The translations under genes and the position numbers were made by a program. DNA of 64,000 nucleotides, taken from contig JAULSN010000001.1 in assembly GCA_033439765.1 (NCBI GenBank), forward strand, positions 8,494,001 through 8,558,000, written 5' to 3'. Below the pieces are notes generated by a model. That model had not been told where the DNA came from, did not search any database, and saw only the letters and a list, made by a program, of their open reading frames with translations. How positions within the stretch are numbered: the first letter of the stretch is position 1; every line of letters begins with the position of its first letter. Positions 13,106 through 23,499 of this stretch are shown here, piece after piece. The stretch comes from Lasiosphaeria ovina. Lineage: Eukaryota; Ascomycota; Sordariomycetes; Sordariales; Lasiosphaeriaceae.

Positions 13106-13885
13106 CAGGACTCCCAATCGCAGCCGCGATTTCGGCGTCCAGAAGAGGAATCGCAAGAGTCCAACACATTTTCTCAGGATTTTGCACAGAATGACGAAAA
13201 TCTACTTCTGCCTCTACCGGACTTTAAAAGACGGTCACGATAGCCATTGAGAGCGGTTCAGTTACGGATTCTTCCCCTTGCTCTTACCATTGCAGATCTT
13301 ACGACAGGCCGAATTTGCTCGATACTCGACGCGACAGTTGAACATATTTACCGCCTTCGGGTTTACTTTAACGAATGTTAGTTCTGAGCTTTGACAGTGT
13401 TATTTGACCATTTGGAGGGATGAAGGACGGGATATATCTAGATTACCATGTCAGAGTGAAAGTGTACCATCCAACACTATACCGGGAAAGTTGATCATTG
13501 TAATAGGATATGTATTTTCCTTTCCTTCCCTGATAAGCAATAAAACCCATCTCAAAACCTAGAACGCCGGCCATGCTGATGTGTGTGTGGCGGGGAGGCT
13601 TTTTTTACAGTACACTGAAAGACATCATCGGTGGTATATGGTAGTAGTAGTACACGGCTGCTGTTATGCACCATCAAAGGGTACGCATGCTTCCTCCACG
13701 TGCTTCGTTCGTCGAGGCAAATCCACCTTCGTCTGTACCGCGAGGTTGATGTGCGGTACAGAATAACCTGAACTTTTCGTAAGCTGGTCCATCTGTAGGG
13801 CAATCGTTCGGTGGCTCGCCCAGGCGATTTTGCGGTAGAAAGATGACCCCATCGCCCCGTTTCCGTTTGGTCTCAGCCAGCTCCA
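13106..13885. other. Convergent 3' regions; in-frame continuation after the coiled-coil stop
   Basis: Bases 13106-13243 stay open in the frame of the upstream gene and read as Ser/Gln/Glu/Arg-rich protein until TAG at 13241-13243. The rest, to 13885, is AT-richer with many stops and probably holds the 3' untranslated ends of the coiled-coil and bL33m genes. Confidence 0.55.
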
Positions 13886-14403
13886 TCACCTGCCACCGGT
13901 AAACTTTTTCTTTGACTCGAGGAATAGGACTCTCCTTCGCACTGCGGGTTTCGATGTGGTTAGCGAGTTGTATCTACGCGTGTGGGTACAGAGCCGTTGT
14001 GGCCATTCTGTTTTCGTTGCTGAAGTTGGAATGTTGAGGGGGTAGTCTTTCTCGTCGTCCGCTCTCGTCTCCCATCCTTTCCCCTAGTTCTGATCCCTAT
14101 CCATCAAGACGACGGTGGCAAAGGGGGAGAACGCAGCGCAAATGGAAAACTGGGCGCGGCATACCGATCGGGTCGTATTTGAGCAGGCTCATCGGCCGCG
14201 CTACTCTGGGCCGCGTGAAGGTGTAGAAGTAGCCCGTCATGGCCATCGATAGGAGGCGCACGATGATGACGCGGGACTTGGCTTTTTTTGTGAGAAGTGC
14301 AAGTGTTAGCCCCGAGGTTTTTTTTTTGGAGGCTCCTTGCCTGTTTTTCCCCCTTGCTTGTCAGTTGGGGATTGGATTGATGGTGTGTACCTTTCTTCGC
14401 CAT
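13886..14403 (-). CDS. mrpl39: Mitochondrial large-subunit ribosomal protein bL33m
   Basis: Three short exons (14391-14403, 14165-14281, 13886-13941) separated by introns of 109 and 223 bp encode 61 residues. The first exon holds only ATG GCG AAG AAA G. The spliced product starts [20 protein letters not shown], continues through FYTFTRPR and [20 protein letters not shown], and ends GGR. This matches the bL33 pattern (K-S-R, then the conserved K-Y-D-P-x-V block) and the usual length of bL33m, the homologue of yeast Mrpl39 and bacterial L33. It is a component of the mitochondrial 54S subunit. Splice sites are canonical (GTACAC, GTATGC; AAAAAG, CCGCAG), and CGCTAACC lies just upstream of the last acceptor. 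No exon exceeds 117 nt, so simple ORF scanning would miss it. Confidence 0.9.
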
Positions 14404-16645
14404 CTTGGCTCTTGCAACGCTGTCGGTTTTTTTGGGGACGGCGGCGGCGAGCGGTCGTGGCTGTCAATGGCTGGCGCGCGCCCGTCGTCGTGTGTTTTTG
14501 AGGTTCACAGAGGTTTCGTTTGCCCGTGCCCCGAGTCGCCGACGAATGTCGATTTCCCCGGAGAGCTACCGCGCTCGCTAACTACTAGCGCGCTTTCACA
14601 CCGAGAGAGCTGCGACAGGGGGTCGAGCCACCACAGCACCGTAGCTGCTCGGGCCCCGCTTACAGTGCCACACTATGGAAAGAGCCGGAAAGCCGATTGA
14701 TCCGGCCGGCATGTTGGCCTACGGACGGGCCGGGACCTGCGTGCGTGCGGGAAGCTTAAATGTTCTGGGTTCAGAGCAACGCCAAACAAATTCCCAGGTC
14801 GTTCGTTCATCCAGATGCTCATGGTTTGGAGTAAAGGGAAAATAAATTCAGATGAAATGCTGACGGTTCGCCTGAAGTCAAACAACTAGCCAATTCAATA
14901 ATTTTCAATATATCTTGTTTGATGGATGTCTCCTTTCTCGGCTCTGATGTCATAGCGGACCTTGCGATATAGTCAGTCTTCGAGGTATCGCGGTACTGGA
15001 CAGTCCTCTTGGATTGGACTGTATCTCTAATATCTTGTTTCTAAGAACCAACTGGTGCACAATGGCCTTTGTTTTTGCGTTTTTTTTGCTCTTGCAGGAA
15101 AGAGAGGTTCTCGTTTACCTATTTTTGAAACCTGTGTGTGGCACCCGTTATCAACGAACAGCGTTCGCATCTCCTCGCACCAGAGCCACATAGAGTTCTG
15201 GCAACCAAAGGTAACCTTTGGTTCGTATCGGCTGAGGTCATCCAGTCAGTCATGAAGGAGGCGGCGGCGGCGTCGGTAATTACAGTTACTTTAGTTTCGT
15301 TCTACCTACATGCTCTTAGCAAGCGAGGACTCACCTTGACCGTTGACGGGAACACCACACCGCTTTGCTCCATTTTCGGAGCTGCACTTCGGAGCGAACG
15401 GCATCGCCATCCTTACCCAAGTCGGGGACGATCCTATTTCATCTCTCTGGTCCTGTCGATAAGAGAGGTCTGTGATCTTTCTGTCACGAGCTCTCGACAA
15501 TTGGACTCCGACACGGGCCTTGAACTCGAATGGTTGCAGTGGCTGAACAGAGTTGCAAAGCTTCCCCACGATAAGCCTTCCCCTCTTAAACCGAGTGAGC
15601 GCATCCCAAGCCACCTCGTCCAAATCCTTTCTTCGACTCGCACGACATAAAATGGCGCCTGGTATAGAAAAGGCGCTGCGCATTGCTCGCTGCAGAACTA
15701 CCCCGATAAATAACTCACTGCCAACTGTGAGCGCCAATTGGCGAGCCTGGGGTCACAAAGGTAACGAGGTTTTTTTTTTCTTTTTGCTTTTCATTTTCCA
15801 TTTGCCTTTTCTCCCTCAACAGCTCCCGTCGTCTCTGTTTGCGCACACCTGCCCGCCACCTGCAGCCTGATGCTAGTTCCCTAGTGGGGTCTTGCCTCCC
15901 ACAGCAGGCGCCTGAAACCAGGAAGGACGGCGCCCCCAGACTCAGACTTAGGGCCCCCGGTTTCGGCCACTGGGGCGGGTTCAGTCATGGGTCTGACTCC
16001 CAGCGCTGTTCTCGTTCACATTCGGCCTGGTCCGTGGAGACAACAATGTCGGGCGACAGGAGGGACAAGATGCGCTGATTTCTTCGGCTGCGCGCGCTCC
16101 TGTCGGGCAGCCGGTAGCCAACCACATTGCTGGCCTGCGGTCTTATTCCCGCCTCAGTCTCATGTCATTATTCATATCTTTTATTTTCTCTCCTTTGTTT
16201 CTTGTCTCTAGTCCATCTCTCTCTTATCATTCCATGGCCCGCTCTGTGTCCGTCTGAAGAAGACGAACCTCCATATCGTCCATTCACCATCAACCCCCCC
16301 CTATTCCTGCTATTCACATACGCTGTAAATTATTGCCTCAAGTGTTGGTGTCTGATTTCGCCACTTCCAATCTATACTTTCTTGGACCACCACTGTCTCG
16401 AGGCTAGGATTTATATACCTACCTACCTTACCTATCTATGCTCGCTGCTGCAGTTCCCAGACATCTTTTTTATTAACCAACGAGCCCATTACTTGGTGTT
16501 TATCATAGATATCGTGAGCCCAGCTTCCCCGCCATCTTCTCATCCCCGCCCTACCCCGCCGCGTCAACAGCGCAATTGCTTCTCGTCGTCTCACAGCCCA
16601 CTGTTGCTGTTGCGCCTGCCGCCTTCGTGCCGGCAGACCCGCACA
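14404..16645. other. Intergenic region and long pyrimidine-rich leader of the transaminase gene
   Basis: About 2.2 kb. The left part is the presumed promoter of bL33m. Both strands between 15100 and 15750 carry medium ORFs without recognisable domains. From about 16130 to 16645 the sequence is C/T-rich leader of the downstream alanine transaminase and is open in frame with its start codon (see findings). Confidence 0.5.
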
Positions 16646-18205
16646 ATGTCGTCCACAACGCCCCGGCAACGCCTGAACATCAACAACATCAACCCACACA
16701 TCAAGGCGGCCAAGTATGCCGTGCGTGGCGAGCTCGCCGTCAAGTCGGAAGAGTACCGCTCTTACCTCCAGCGTGGGCTCACCGACCTTCCCTTCGACAA
16801 GGTCATCTCGGCCAACATCGGCAACCCCCAGCAGCTCGACCAGAAGCCCATCACATTCTTCCGCCAGGTCCTGAGTCTGCTGGAAAACCCGACCCTTCTC
16901 AATCATGAGGACGTGCTGCTGAACCAGCTGGGCTACAAGCCTGACGTTCTCGAGCGCGCTAGGGGGCTCCTCAAAAGCGTCGGCTCTGTCGGTGCTTACA
17001 GCGCCAGCAATGGCGTTCCCGCCATCAGACAGAGCATTGCTAAGTTCCTCGAAGGTGAGTTGGCTGCCGTGCCATGCCGTCCTATGCTATTGCGTCAAGA
17101 TCTTGGGGAGGGTGTCCGTAGCTACTCCACAAGCTGACCCGCGCACCGACTAGAACGTGATGGCTTTCCCGCAAACCAGGCGGACATCTACCTTTCTGCC
17201 GGAGCTTCGTCGGGGGTTAACACCCTCCTGCACATCCTCTGCGCCGACGAAAATTCGGGCATCCTTGTCCCCATTCCCCAGTACCCCCTTTACACCGCCT
17301 CTCTTGCCGTGTTGAACGCCAAGTGTGTCCCCTACCTTCTAGACGAGGCCAGGAACTGGGGCACTGATCTTGCCACCATCAAAGAGGCCAACGAGAAGGC
17401 CAAGGCCGAGGGCATTGACGTGCGCGCAATTGTCATCATCAACCCAGGCAACCCTACGGGTGCCTCCCTGCCTGAGGAGGACATCCGCGCCGTCATCGAC
17501 TACGCCCAGCAGGAGCACTTGGTCATCCTCGCTGACGAGGTGTATCAGACCAACGTGTTTGTTGGCGAGTTCATCAGCTTCAAGCGCATGCTGCGCCAGC
17601 TGCAGAAGGAGAATCCCGGCAAGTACGACTGCGTGGAGCTCGCATCGCTCCACTCGGTTTCTAAGGGCATGGTGGGCGAGTGCGGCCACCGCGGCGGCTA
17701 CTTTGAACTCGTCAACTTCGACCCAGAAGTGCAGGCTGAGATCTACAAGTTTGTCAGCATCATGCTCTGCGCCCCCGTCATCGGCCAATGCTTGGTGGAG
17801 CTTATGGTGAACCCGCCCAAGCCGGGCGAGCCGAGCCACGATCTCTACAGGAAGGAGTATGACGGCATCTTCAACGGCCTCAAGGAGCGGGCCATGGCCC
17901 TTCACAAGGCCTTTGAGCAAATGGAAGGCGTCGAGTGCGGCTCGCCCCAGGGCAGCATGTATCTCTTTCCCACAATCAACCTGTCTCCCAAGGCTGCCGA
18001 GGCTGCCGCCCAGGAGGGGCGCACCGCCGATGAGTTCTACTGCATGCGTATGCTCGAGGCCACGGGCGTCTGCGTTGTCCCCGGCTCCGGGTTCGGGCAG
18101 AAGGAGGGCAGCCTACACTTCCGCACGACCTTCCTCGCGCCCGGAACCGAGTGGGTCGGTTCCATCATCAAGTTCCACCAGGAGTTCATGGACAAGTACC
18201 GCTGA
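16646..18205 (+). CDS. alt1: Alanine transaminase
   Basis: Alanine transaminase interconverts alanine plus 2-oxoglutarate with pyruvate plus glutamate, using pyridoxal phosphate. Two exons, 16646-17054 and 17154-18205, around a 99-bp intron encode 486 residues, close to the cytosolic family length. The class I/II aminotransferase fold is clear: SAGASSGVNTLLHIL (cofactor phosphate region), IINPGNPTGASL, VILADEVYQTNVF, and the PLP-lysine block SVSKGMVGECGHRGGY with Lys near residue 307. The C-terminal GSGFGQKEGSLHFRTTFLAP carries the substrate-binding Arg. The start MSSTTPRQRLNINNINPH is placed where family similarity begins. The frame is open for more than 500 nt upstream, leaving room for a longer, possibly mitochondrial, isoform. 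The gene is convergent with rpn7. Confidence 0.95.
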
Positions 18206-19150
18206 TGCAAAGACATGCGCGCGGTGCTTTTGTTCTGCGGAGCTGCCTCCCGGCCCATATCTCGGAACCGAGCCATATCGATTATGCAGTCCTCCCTCTG
18301 TTGGCGAGCTTTCGAATGCTTGAGTCTGGAAGAAAGGGGGAAACTTGGATCCGTACGCATTGCTGGTTATCTTTTGGTCTAGCCACGGTTTTCTCAAAAA
18401 AGCGGGGAGTTGGGGGTTAGGTTAGTAGTAGCATGGGATACCATTACGGAGAGGAAGGGCGAGAGAGAAGAAGACGAGGCGTTTTTTACTGTGTATTTTT
18501 CTTTTTCTTTATACTTTTAAATATTCTGGTCGAGGGGGAGAGCAGAACACATCTAGATGATATGCGAGCGAAGGGAATACCATCCCCAGACACACAGCGG
18601 GCAAGTTAGGGTTAGATAGCATGCGAGGCGTCAGTCTTTATATATCATTGTTCAAACTTTTTTTTTTCCGTTAATTATTTCTTCTTGAGAGGATGATAAC
18701 ACCAGACTTATACACACTGTTCTAGCCTTAACAAGCACACCTGATAAACCACAATGTTCAATAGAGTGTATATTGGCGTTTGTCTCCATGTCTAGAACAA
18801 AGGATGGGAAAGGCAACGTCAGCCAAAAGCCAAGGTATCATACAAGCTAATTATCACATTTGCGCGTCCCTCCTGAAACTGCTCTATTTTCACGGCTCCT
18901 GCCTGTCCCTTAGCCGACTGTCTCCAAAACCAATACGTTGGGAGGGATCACTTTACCAAGTATTCGGGTTCAGAACACAGCGCAAATGTGGGCTTGGGTG
19001 TTCAGGTATGCAGAGAGAAAAACCCGGGTAAACGAATGCGCTTTTCGTGTTCCTTCCATCTATTTAAGAGTCTCCCTCTCATTCATACGGAAGGCAGGAT
19101 CGCGCCTCTCAATATCGCACATTCATATGAATTAACAGAACAAACAATCA
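18206..19150. other. Convergent 3' region between alt1 and rpn7
   Basis: About 0.95 kb between two convergent stop codons. It contains T-rich tracts near 18480-18520 and 18655-18670 that suit polyadenylation regions. No gene, RNA or repeat was recognised. Confidence 0.5.
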
Positions 19151-20779
19151 TTACGCTCTTTCGCTCCCTCTCAACCGAACAGCCTGCCCGTACTTTTGCA
19201 GCTTCGTAATCAGCTGATCGCCTTGGCGCACGACGTCCTGGTACTGCTTGTTCTTGTCGTCGGGCCGGTTGGTCTCAATGACGCCCTTGCCCGAGACACG
19301 ATCGATCGTGCAGGGAATCCGGCCGCCGGCAATGAACTTGGCCAGGTCGCTGAGTGAGAGAACATGTTAGCTTCCTATCAAAAACTTGAAGGGAACGCAG
19401 GAAGAATCTTACCGATCCAGAAAGTCAACGGTCACCCCAAAGTCATTAGCCATGCTGTCGAGGCCGACAACACGATAACTCTGCAGGAGCTGCTGGTAGG
19501 CACGGAGGCGCATCTCACGGATGAACCAGTTCTTGTGCTCGTGAAGGTAGCGGTCCTGCGTCAGAAACTGCTCCTCGACGAGAGCAAGAGCCTGGAAGAA
19601 GAGCTTATACCGTCCGTTATATAGGCTGCTGACAAGCTGAGAAAGCGAGCTGAAGTCTACCGACATCTCGGCCTCAGGTTGATCGGTGCTGCTGCCCAGG
19701 GTCGTCAGGTTCACGACGGCTGTCGATCCTACTGGGATCGAGCTCGTGTCCTGCATGCTCGCGTCGGCACCGGGGCCAGCCGAGATGGCACCCGACAGGG
19801 CCAAGAGCTTGTCGCTGCCGTCACCAAGGATCGCCTTGATCTCAGGGGCATCCACCACTTTGGACTTGAAGTCGACGCGCTTGAGAGAGACGGAGCCGGC
19901 GAGCACTGAGTAGACGACCAAGTTGCTGTAGGTGCATAGCTCGTACGACGTGAAGGTTGACAGACTGTCCAGCAGTAGAGGGGCTGCCAGGTTGTAGCTG
20001 CGCACAGTCAAGAGGTAGAGGCCTTCATAGGCCTTGAGGCGGTTTCTGCGGTCCCAGTCGCCGCCGCTCTCAACCAGCGTCTTGGCGCGCTCAACGTGCT
20101 TCTTGACGAGCTGCTTGTCACCGTAGAACAGTCCCATTCGTATGATAGCGAGCACAATATCAATCTTGGTGCCAAGAATACCCGTTTTCTCATACACGTC
20201 GTCATACGAGGAAATGGCTTTCTCCTACAGAGGCGCGCAAGGCGTACTTGTTAGAAACGGTAAAATATTTCCAATGGCGAGTAGAGCCGGGGGGAGGCTA
20301 CTGAACGGTGGAAAACAAACCTTGTCACCGACTCGGGCCCAGAACTCGGCTCTCTTGCCTCTGGCAGCCATGATCTCAGTATCGCCAGCTTTTTCGACAG
20401 CCTCATCCTCCTCCTTCTGGAACTCGTCTAGTTCACGTTGGTTATCGGCCTGCAGTGACTGGTACAACGCCTCGTCCCAGGGGAGGTTTATGCTCGACGA
20501 GGGGCCCTTGGTGGCGATCATGCCGACGGCGCTGCTCTTTCTGCTTGTGGGCTTGCCGACGACACTCGAACTGGCCTCGCCGACGGGGTTGAGGATACCC
20601 TCGACGGGATGTGCAAGGTACCGGTACAGGGGCGCCATCTTGTGCTCGCTGATGGCATCCTGCAGGCTCTTGGCCGACGCCTGCTGCGCGGGACGGGAGG
20701 CGTAGGGGTTGGTGAGCGTGAAGACGTGCTGGGCCAGCGGCAGCAACGGCCATTTTGCGTATTGAGGATCTGAGCCCAT
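19151..20779 (-). CDS. rpn7: 26S proteasome regulatory subunit Rpn7 (PCI domain)
   Basis: Rpn7 (PSMD6) is a PCI-domain subunit of the lid of the 26S proteasome. Three exons, 20321-20779, 19413-20224 and 19151-19349, with introns of 96 and 63 bp encode 489 residues. The N-terminus MGSDPQYAKWPLLPLAQHVF and the helical block EKAISSYDDVYEKTGILGTK, IDIVLAIIRMGLFYGD, RRNRLKAYEGLYLL match the Rpn7 family. The PCI region is represented by MRLRAYQQLLQSYRVVGLDS and DFGVTVDFLDRDLAKFI. The last exon supplies GRIPCTIDRVSGKGVIETNR, the winged-helix end typical of PCI subunits. A Ser/Ala/Gly-rich insert (DGSDKLLALSGAISAGPGAD...) lies in the middle. The gene is transcribed divergently from abd1. Confidence 0.95.
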
Positions 20780-21903
20780 TGTGGTGAGATGGGATGGCGA
20801 TGTGACGGACTTGGTTGGTTTGATCTAGAGCCAGGCCAGGCCAGTCGGGACCTTGGTAGCTGAGAAGCCTGCCTGATTGAGCCCAGCAAATGCGGGAACC
20901 TGCAACAAATCGTCTCGATGCGGAAAGGGATGCCTCGGATATTCAAACCAGATGCGGGTTCGGCGGATGAGGTTGCTGGCAGCTCGGCTTGCAGATGTTG
21001 ACAACGTCGGTTGGGTTTGGAAGACGGAGGATGGCAAAGCTCGAAGTTGTCAGCTCTCAGGTCCTCCAAGTTGGCTCGAGCGCCGCGATCTGGATGCCAG
21101 GCGGCAGCTGCTCGCGTCAGTCGCAGCCCGGGGGGCTGAATCTTAGGTCGTTACCATATTAGGTTAGCGCCATTGGTTTGGCGGCCAAGCCCAACAAGCC
21201 AAAAGCCTTAGTAATTGGACTGTGCTCACGGGTATAGTGGGCGGTACTCCGATTCTGATCGTTAATAAGAGGTTATCGTTGAAGAGTAACCCCTAATTAG
21301 GCAATTAGTGGGGCCAGACAGATTTAGAGTGGTTCTATCCCAGAGAGGCTTAGTGTGTACCCTTCAAACCAGCTCAATATCGTTATACGAAGGGAATGCC
21401 ATACAAATTTGGACTCACTTATTTCTCTCCGGCCAATTTTTACCCCCTATTTCCAATCGTTATGCTCGGATCGTTATGTGCAGGTCTAACTGTATTTTCC
21501 AAGCCGCCCCTGCAAGCGAGTAGCTTCAGTTGTCCCTAATCGGGTCTAGTCGAAACGTGGAAACCTGCCCTGGACGGTTTTATTATCGCTATTTTATTCC
21601 TTGCGAGCCTTCTTCCGAGCCTTCTTCAGACAGCGTCAGCGACACAGACACGGCCTTTATCGTGCAACTACAAAGACTTGCCAATTCCGCGCTTTGCTCC
21701 TAGCATCAAAGCGAAAAAGGTTCGGGGCTTTATTTCGAGTCTTGTACATCGCATCTCGGAATGATATGACAAAGCGACAATCACCGATCTGCACCTGCTA
21801 AAGACAGCGACCAGAAAGGCCCAGACCAGCTGCGAGATCTACAAGCTCCCTTCCAGAACACCTCACCCTCTATCCACCCCGTCCTGATTGCGCGCTATTT
21901 ACC
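20780..21903. other. Divergent intergenic region rpn7 / abd1
   Basis: About 1.1 kb between divergent start codons. It holds a proteasome-element-like GATGGCAAA at 21030-21038 and a 12-bp tandem duplication (CGAGCCTTCTTC twice, 21604-21627) within the presumed abd1 leader. The middle, about 21140-21560, is AT-richer with no ORF of interest. Confidence 0.5.
21030..21038 (+). promoter_or_regulatory. Candidate proteasome-associated control element (PACE-like)
   Basis: GATGGCAAA differs at one position from the yeast PACE consensus GGTGGCAAA bound by Rpn4. It lies about 250 bp upstream of the rpn7 start, in the divergent promoter. A single near-match is weak evidence, and whether this lineage uses PACE is not established here. 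Confidence 0.3.
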
Positions 21904-23499
21904 ATGGCGGGAAACTCCCCCCACGACGAAACTGAGACGCACTCAGCAGCGCCGCAATCCTCGTCCCGTCGCAAAAACAATGACAACGACGACCTACCTC
22001 AGCCCTTCGACGCCAAAAAGCTGGCGCCGGCCAAGAAGCGACAGCGGTCTACTTCACCACCACCTGGCGGGGAGGTGCCGCGCAAGCAGAAACGACCTGG
22101 CCAGCGGGCTCGCATTTCCGAGGCAGAGCGGGAGCAAATTCGACAGAGGGCCCTCGAACGCGAGCGAACCCTTGCCGCACAGCAGCAACAACTAGAAGCG
22201 CAATCAGGGGCGCCTCCGCTGGCGGACCCGAGAGACCCGAGGGACCTGCGGGGCCCGTCGGGGCCACCGCCGCTGGCAGGACGTTCGGTCATCAACGACG
22301 TAGTGCGGGCGCACTACAACGCGGTGCCGGAGCGAGGGCGGGACTGGCGCAAGACGGACAGCCGCATCAAGGGCCTGCGCTCCTTCAACAACTGGGTCAA
22401 GAGCTGCATCATCCAGAAATTCTCCCCCGATGAGGACCACGTGCCAGGCGCCCGTGAGCGCGGCATGAGCTCTGGCAATAAGCTGCTGGTGCTCGACATT
22501 GGCTGCGGCAAGGGAGGCGATCTGTACAAATGGCAGCAGGCGCCGCAGACCGTTGAGTTGTATGTTGGACTGGACCCGGCTGATGTATCCATTGACCAGG
22601 CAAGGGAGCGATATCGCAGCATGGCAAACCGCGGCGGAGGAGGTGGGCGGGGAGGGCGCGGTGGTGACAGAGGCCGACGACCGCCGAGCATCTTTGACGC
22701 GCGCTTCCACGCCAAGGACTGCTTTGCCGAATCACTGGGGGACGTGGAGATTGTGCGGCAAGTTGGCTTTGGGACCTCCAATATCAGCAGCAGCCGCGGT
22801 TTTGACGTGGTCAGCATGATGTTCTGCATGCACTACGCGTTCGAGAGCGAGGAGAAAGCGCGCCAGATGCTCAAGAACGTCGCCGGTGCGTTGAAGAAGG
22901 GCGGCCGCTTCCTCGGGTGCATCCCCAACTCGGACGTCATTGGCTCCCGTGTTGAGGCATTCAACCAGGGACTTGCGGAGCAGAAAAAGGCCAAGGCGGA
23001 GGCCAAGGCGGCCAAGGCGGCGACGGCAACGGCTGAGCCCTCTTCCGACGGTGCTGATTCTGAAACCAAAGCCGAGGCCGAGGACGGGGAGGTGTCGGAC
23101 GAGAAAGAAGACGGCGAGGCCGACGAGGAGGAGCCGACGGCCGAGTGGGGCAACGATATCTACCGCGTGCGGTTCCCCGGAAAGACGCCCGAGGACGGCA
23201 TCTTCCGCCCGCCGTTTGGGTGGAAATACAACTTCTTCCTGCACGAGGCCGTCGAAGAGGTACCCGAGTACGTGGTCCCATGGGAGGCGTTCCGCGCCCT
23301 GGCCGAGGACTACAACCTCGAGCTGCAGTACCACAAGACGTTTGCCGACGTGTGGGAGATGGAGAAGGATGACCACGATCTCGGCTCCCTCAGCGAGCGA
23401 ATGGGAGTGCGCGAGCGCGGCGGCGGCGCCCTGCTCGTCTCTCCCGAGGAGATGGAGGCTGCCAGCTTCTACGTTGCCTTTTGCTTCTACAGGGTATAA
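21904..23499 (+). CDS. abd1: mRNA cap guanine-N7 methyltransferase
   Basis: Abd1/RNMT transfers a methyl group from S-adenosylmethionine to N7 of the 5' guanine cap of nuclear mRNA. A single uninterrupted exon encodes 531 residues. Residues 1-130 are polar and basic (nuclear, disordered), including KRQRSTSPPP and KQKRPGQRAR. The catalytic domain starts at VRAHYNAVPERGRDWRKTDS, followed by LRSFNNWVKSCII, the SAM motif VLDIGCGKGGD (about 196-206), LYVGLDPADVSIDQARERY, and FDVVSMMFCMHYAFESEEKA, all diagnostic of cap methyltransferases. It ends with an EEMEAASFYVAFCFY block. Two lineage-type inserts are visible: a Gly/Arg-rich loop after the SAM motifs and a roughly 60-residue Lys/Ala then Asp/Glu-rich insert before the ANDIYRVRF-like strand. 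Lack of introns is unusual among its neighbours. Confidence 0.95.
   Translation: MAGNSPHDETETHSAAPQSSSRRKNNDNDDLPQPFDAKKLAPAKKRQRSTSPPPGGEVPRKQKRPGQRARISEAEREQIRQRALERERTLAAQQQQLEAQSGAPPLADPRDPRDLRGPSGPPPLAGRSVINDVVRAHYNAVPERGRDWRKTDSRIKGLRSFNNWVKSCIIQKFSPDEDHVPGARERGMSSGNKLLVLDIGCGKGGDLYKWQQAPQTVELYVGLDPADVSIDQARERYRSMANRGGGGGRGGRGGDRGRRPPSIFDARFHAKDCFAESLGDVEIVRQVGFGTSNISSSRGFDVVSMMFCMHYAFESEEKARQMLKNVAGALKKGGRFLGCIPNSDVIGSRVEAFNQGLAEQKKAKAEAKAAKAATATAEPSSDGADSETKAEAEDGEVSDEKEDGEADEEEPTAEWGNDIYRVRFPGKTPEDGIFRPPFGWKYNFFLHEAVEEVPEYVVPWEAFRALAEDYNLELQYHKTFADVWEMEKDDHDLGSLSERMGVRERGGGALLVSPEEMEAASFYVAFCFYRV

Noticed and set aside
15138..15737. Medium ORFs on both strands, including a Cys-containing minus-strand candidate with possible splice sites
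   Set aside because: No recognisable family and competing frames of equal quality; splice joins could be drawn in several ways, so no gene is claimed.
16127..17137. 336-codon ORF starting MLACGLIP and overlapping transaminase exon 1
   Set aside because: Its first 170 codons are C/T-rich leader and its end runs into the intron; the real gene starts at 16646 and splices at 17055.
22204..23376. Long minus-strand and shifted-frame ORFs across the cap methyltransferase gene
   Set aside because: They are antisense or frame shadows of a GC-rich coding exon with strong family similarity in the true frame.
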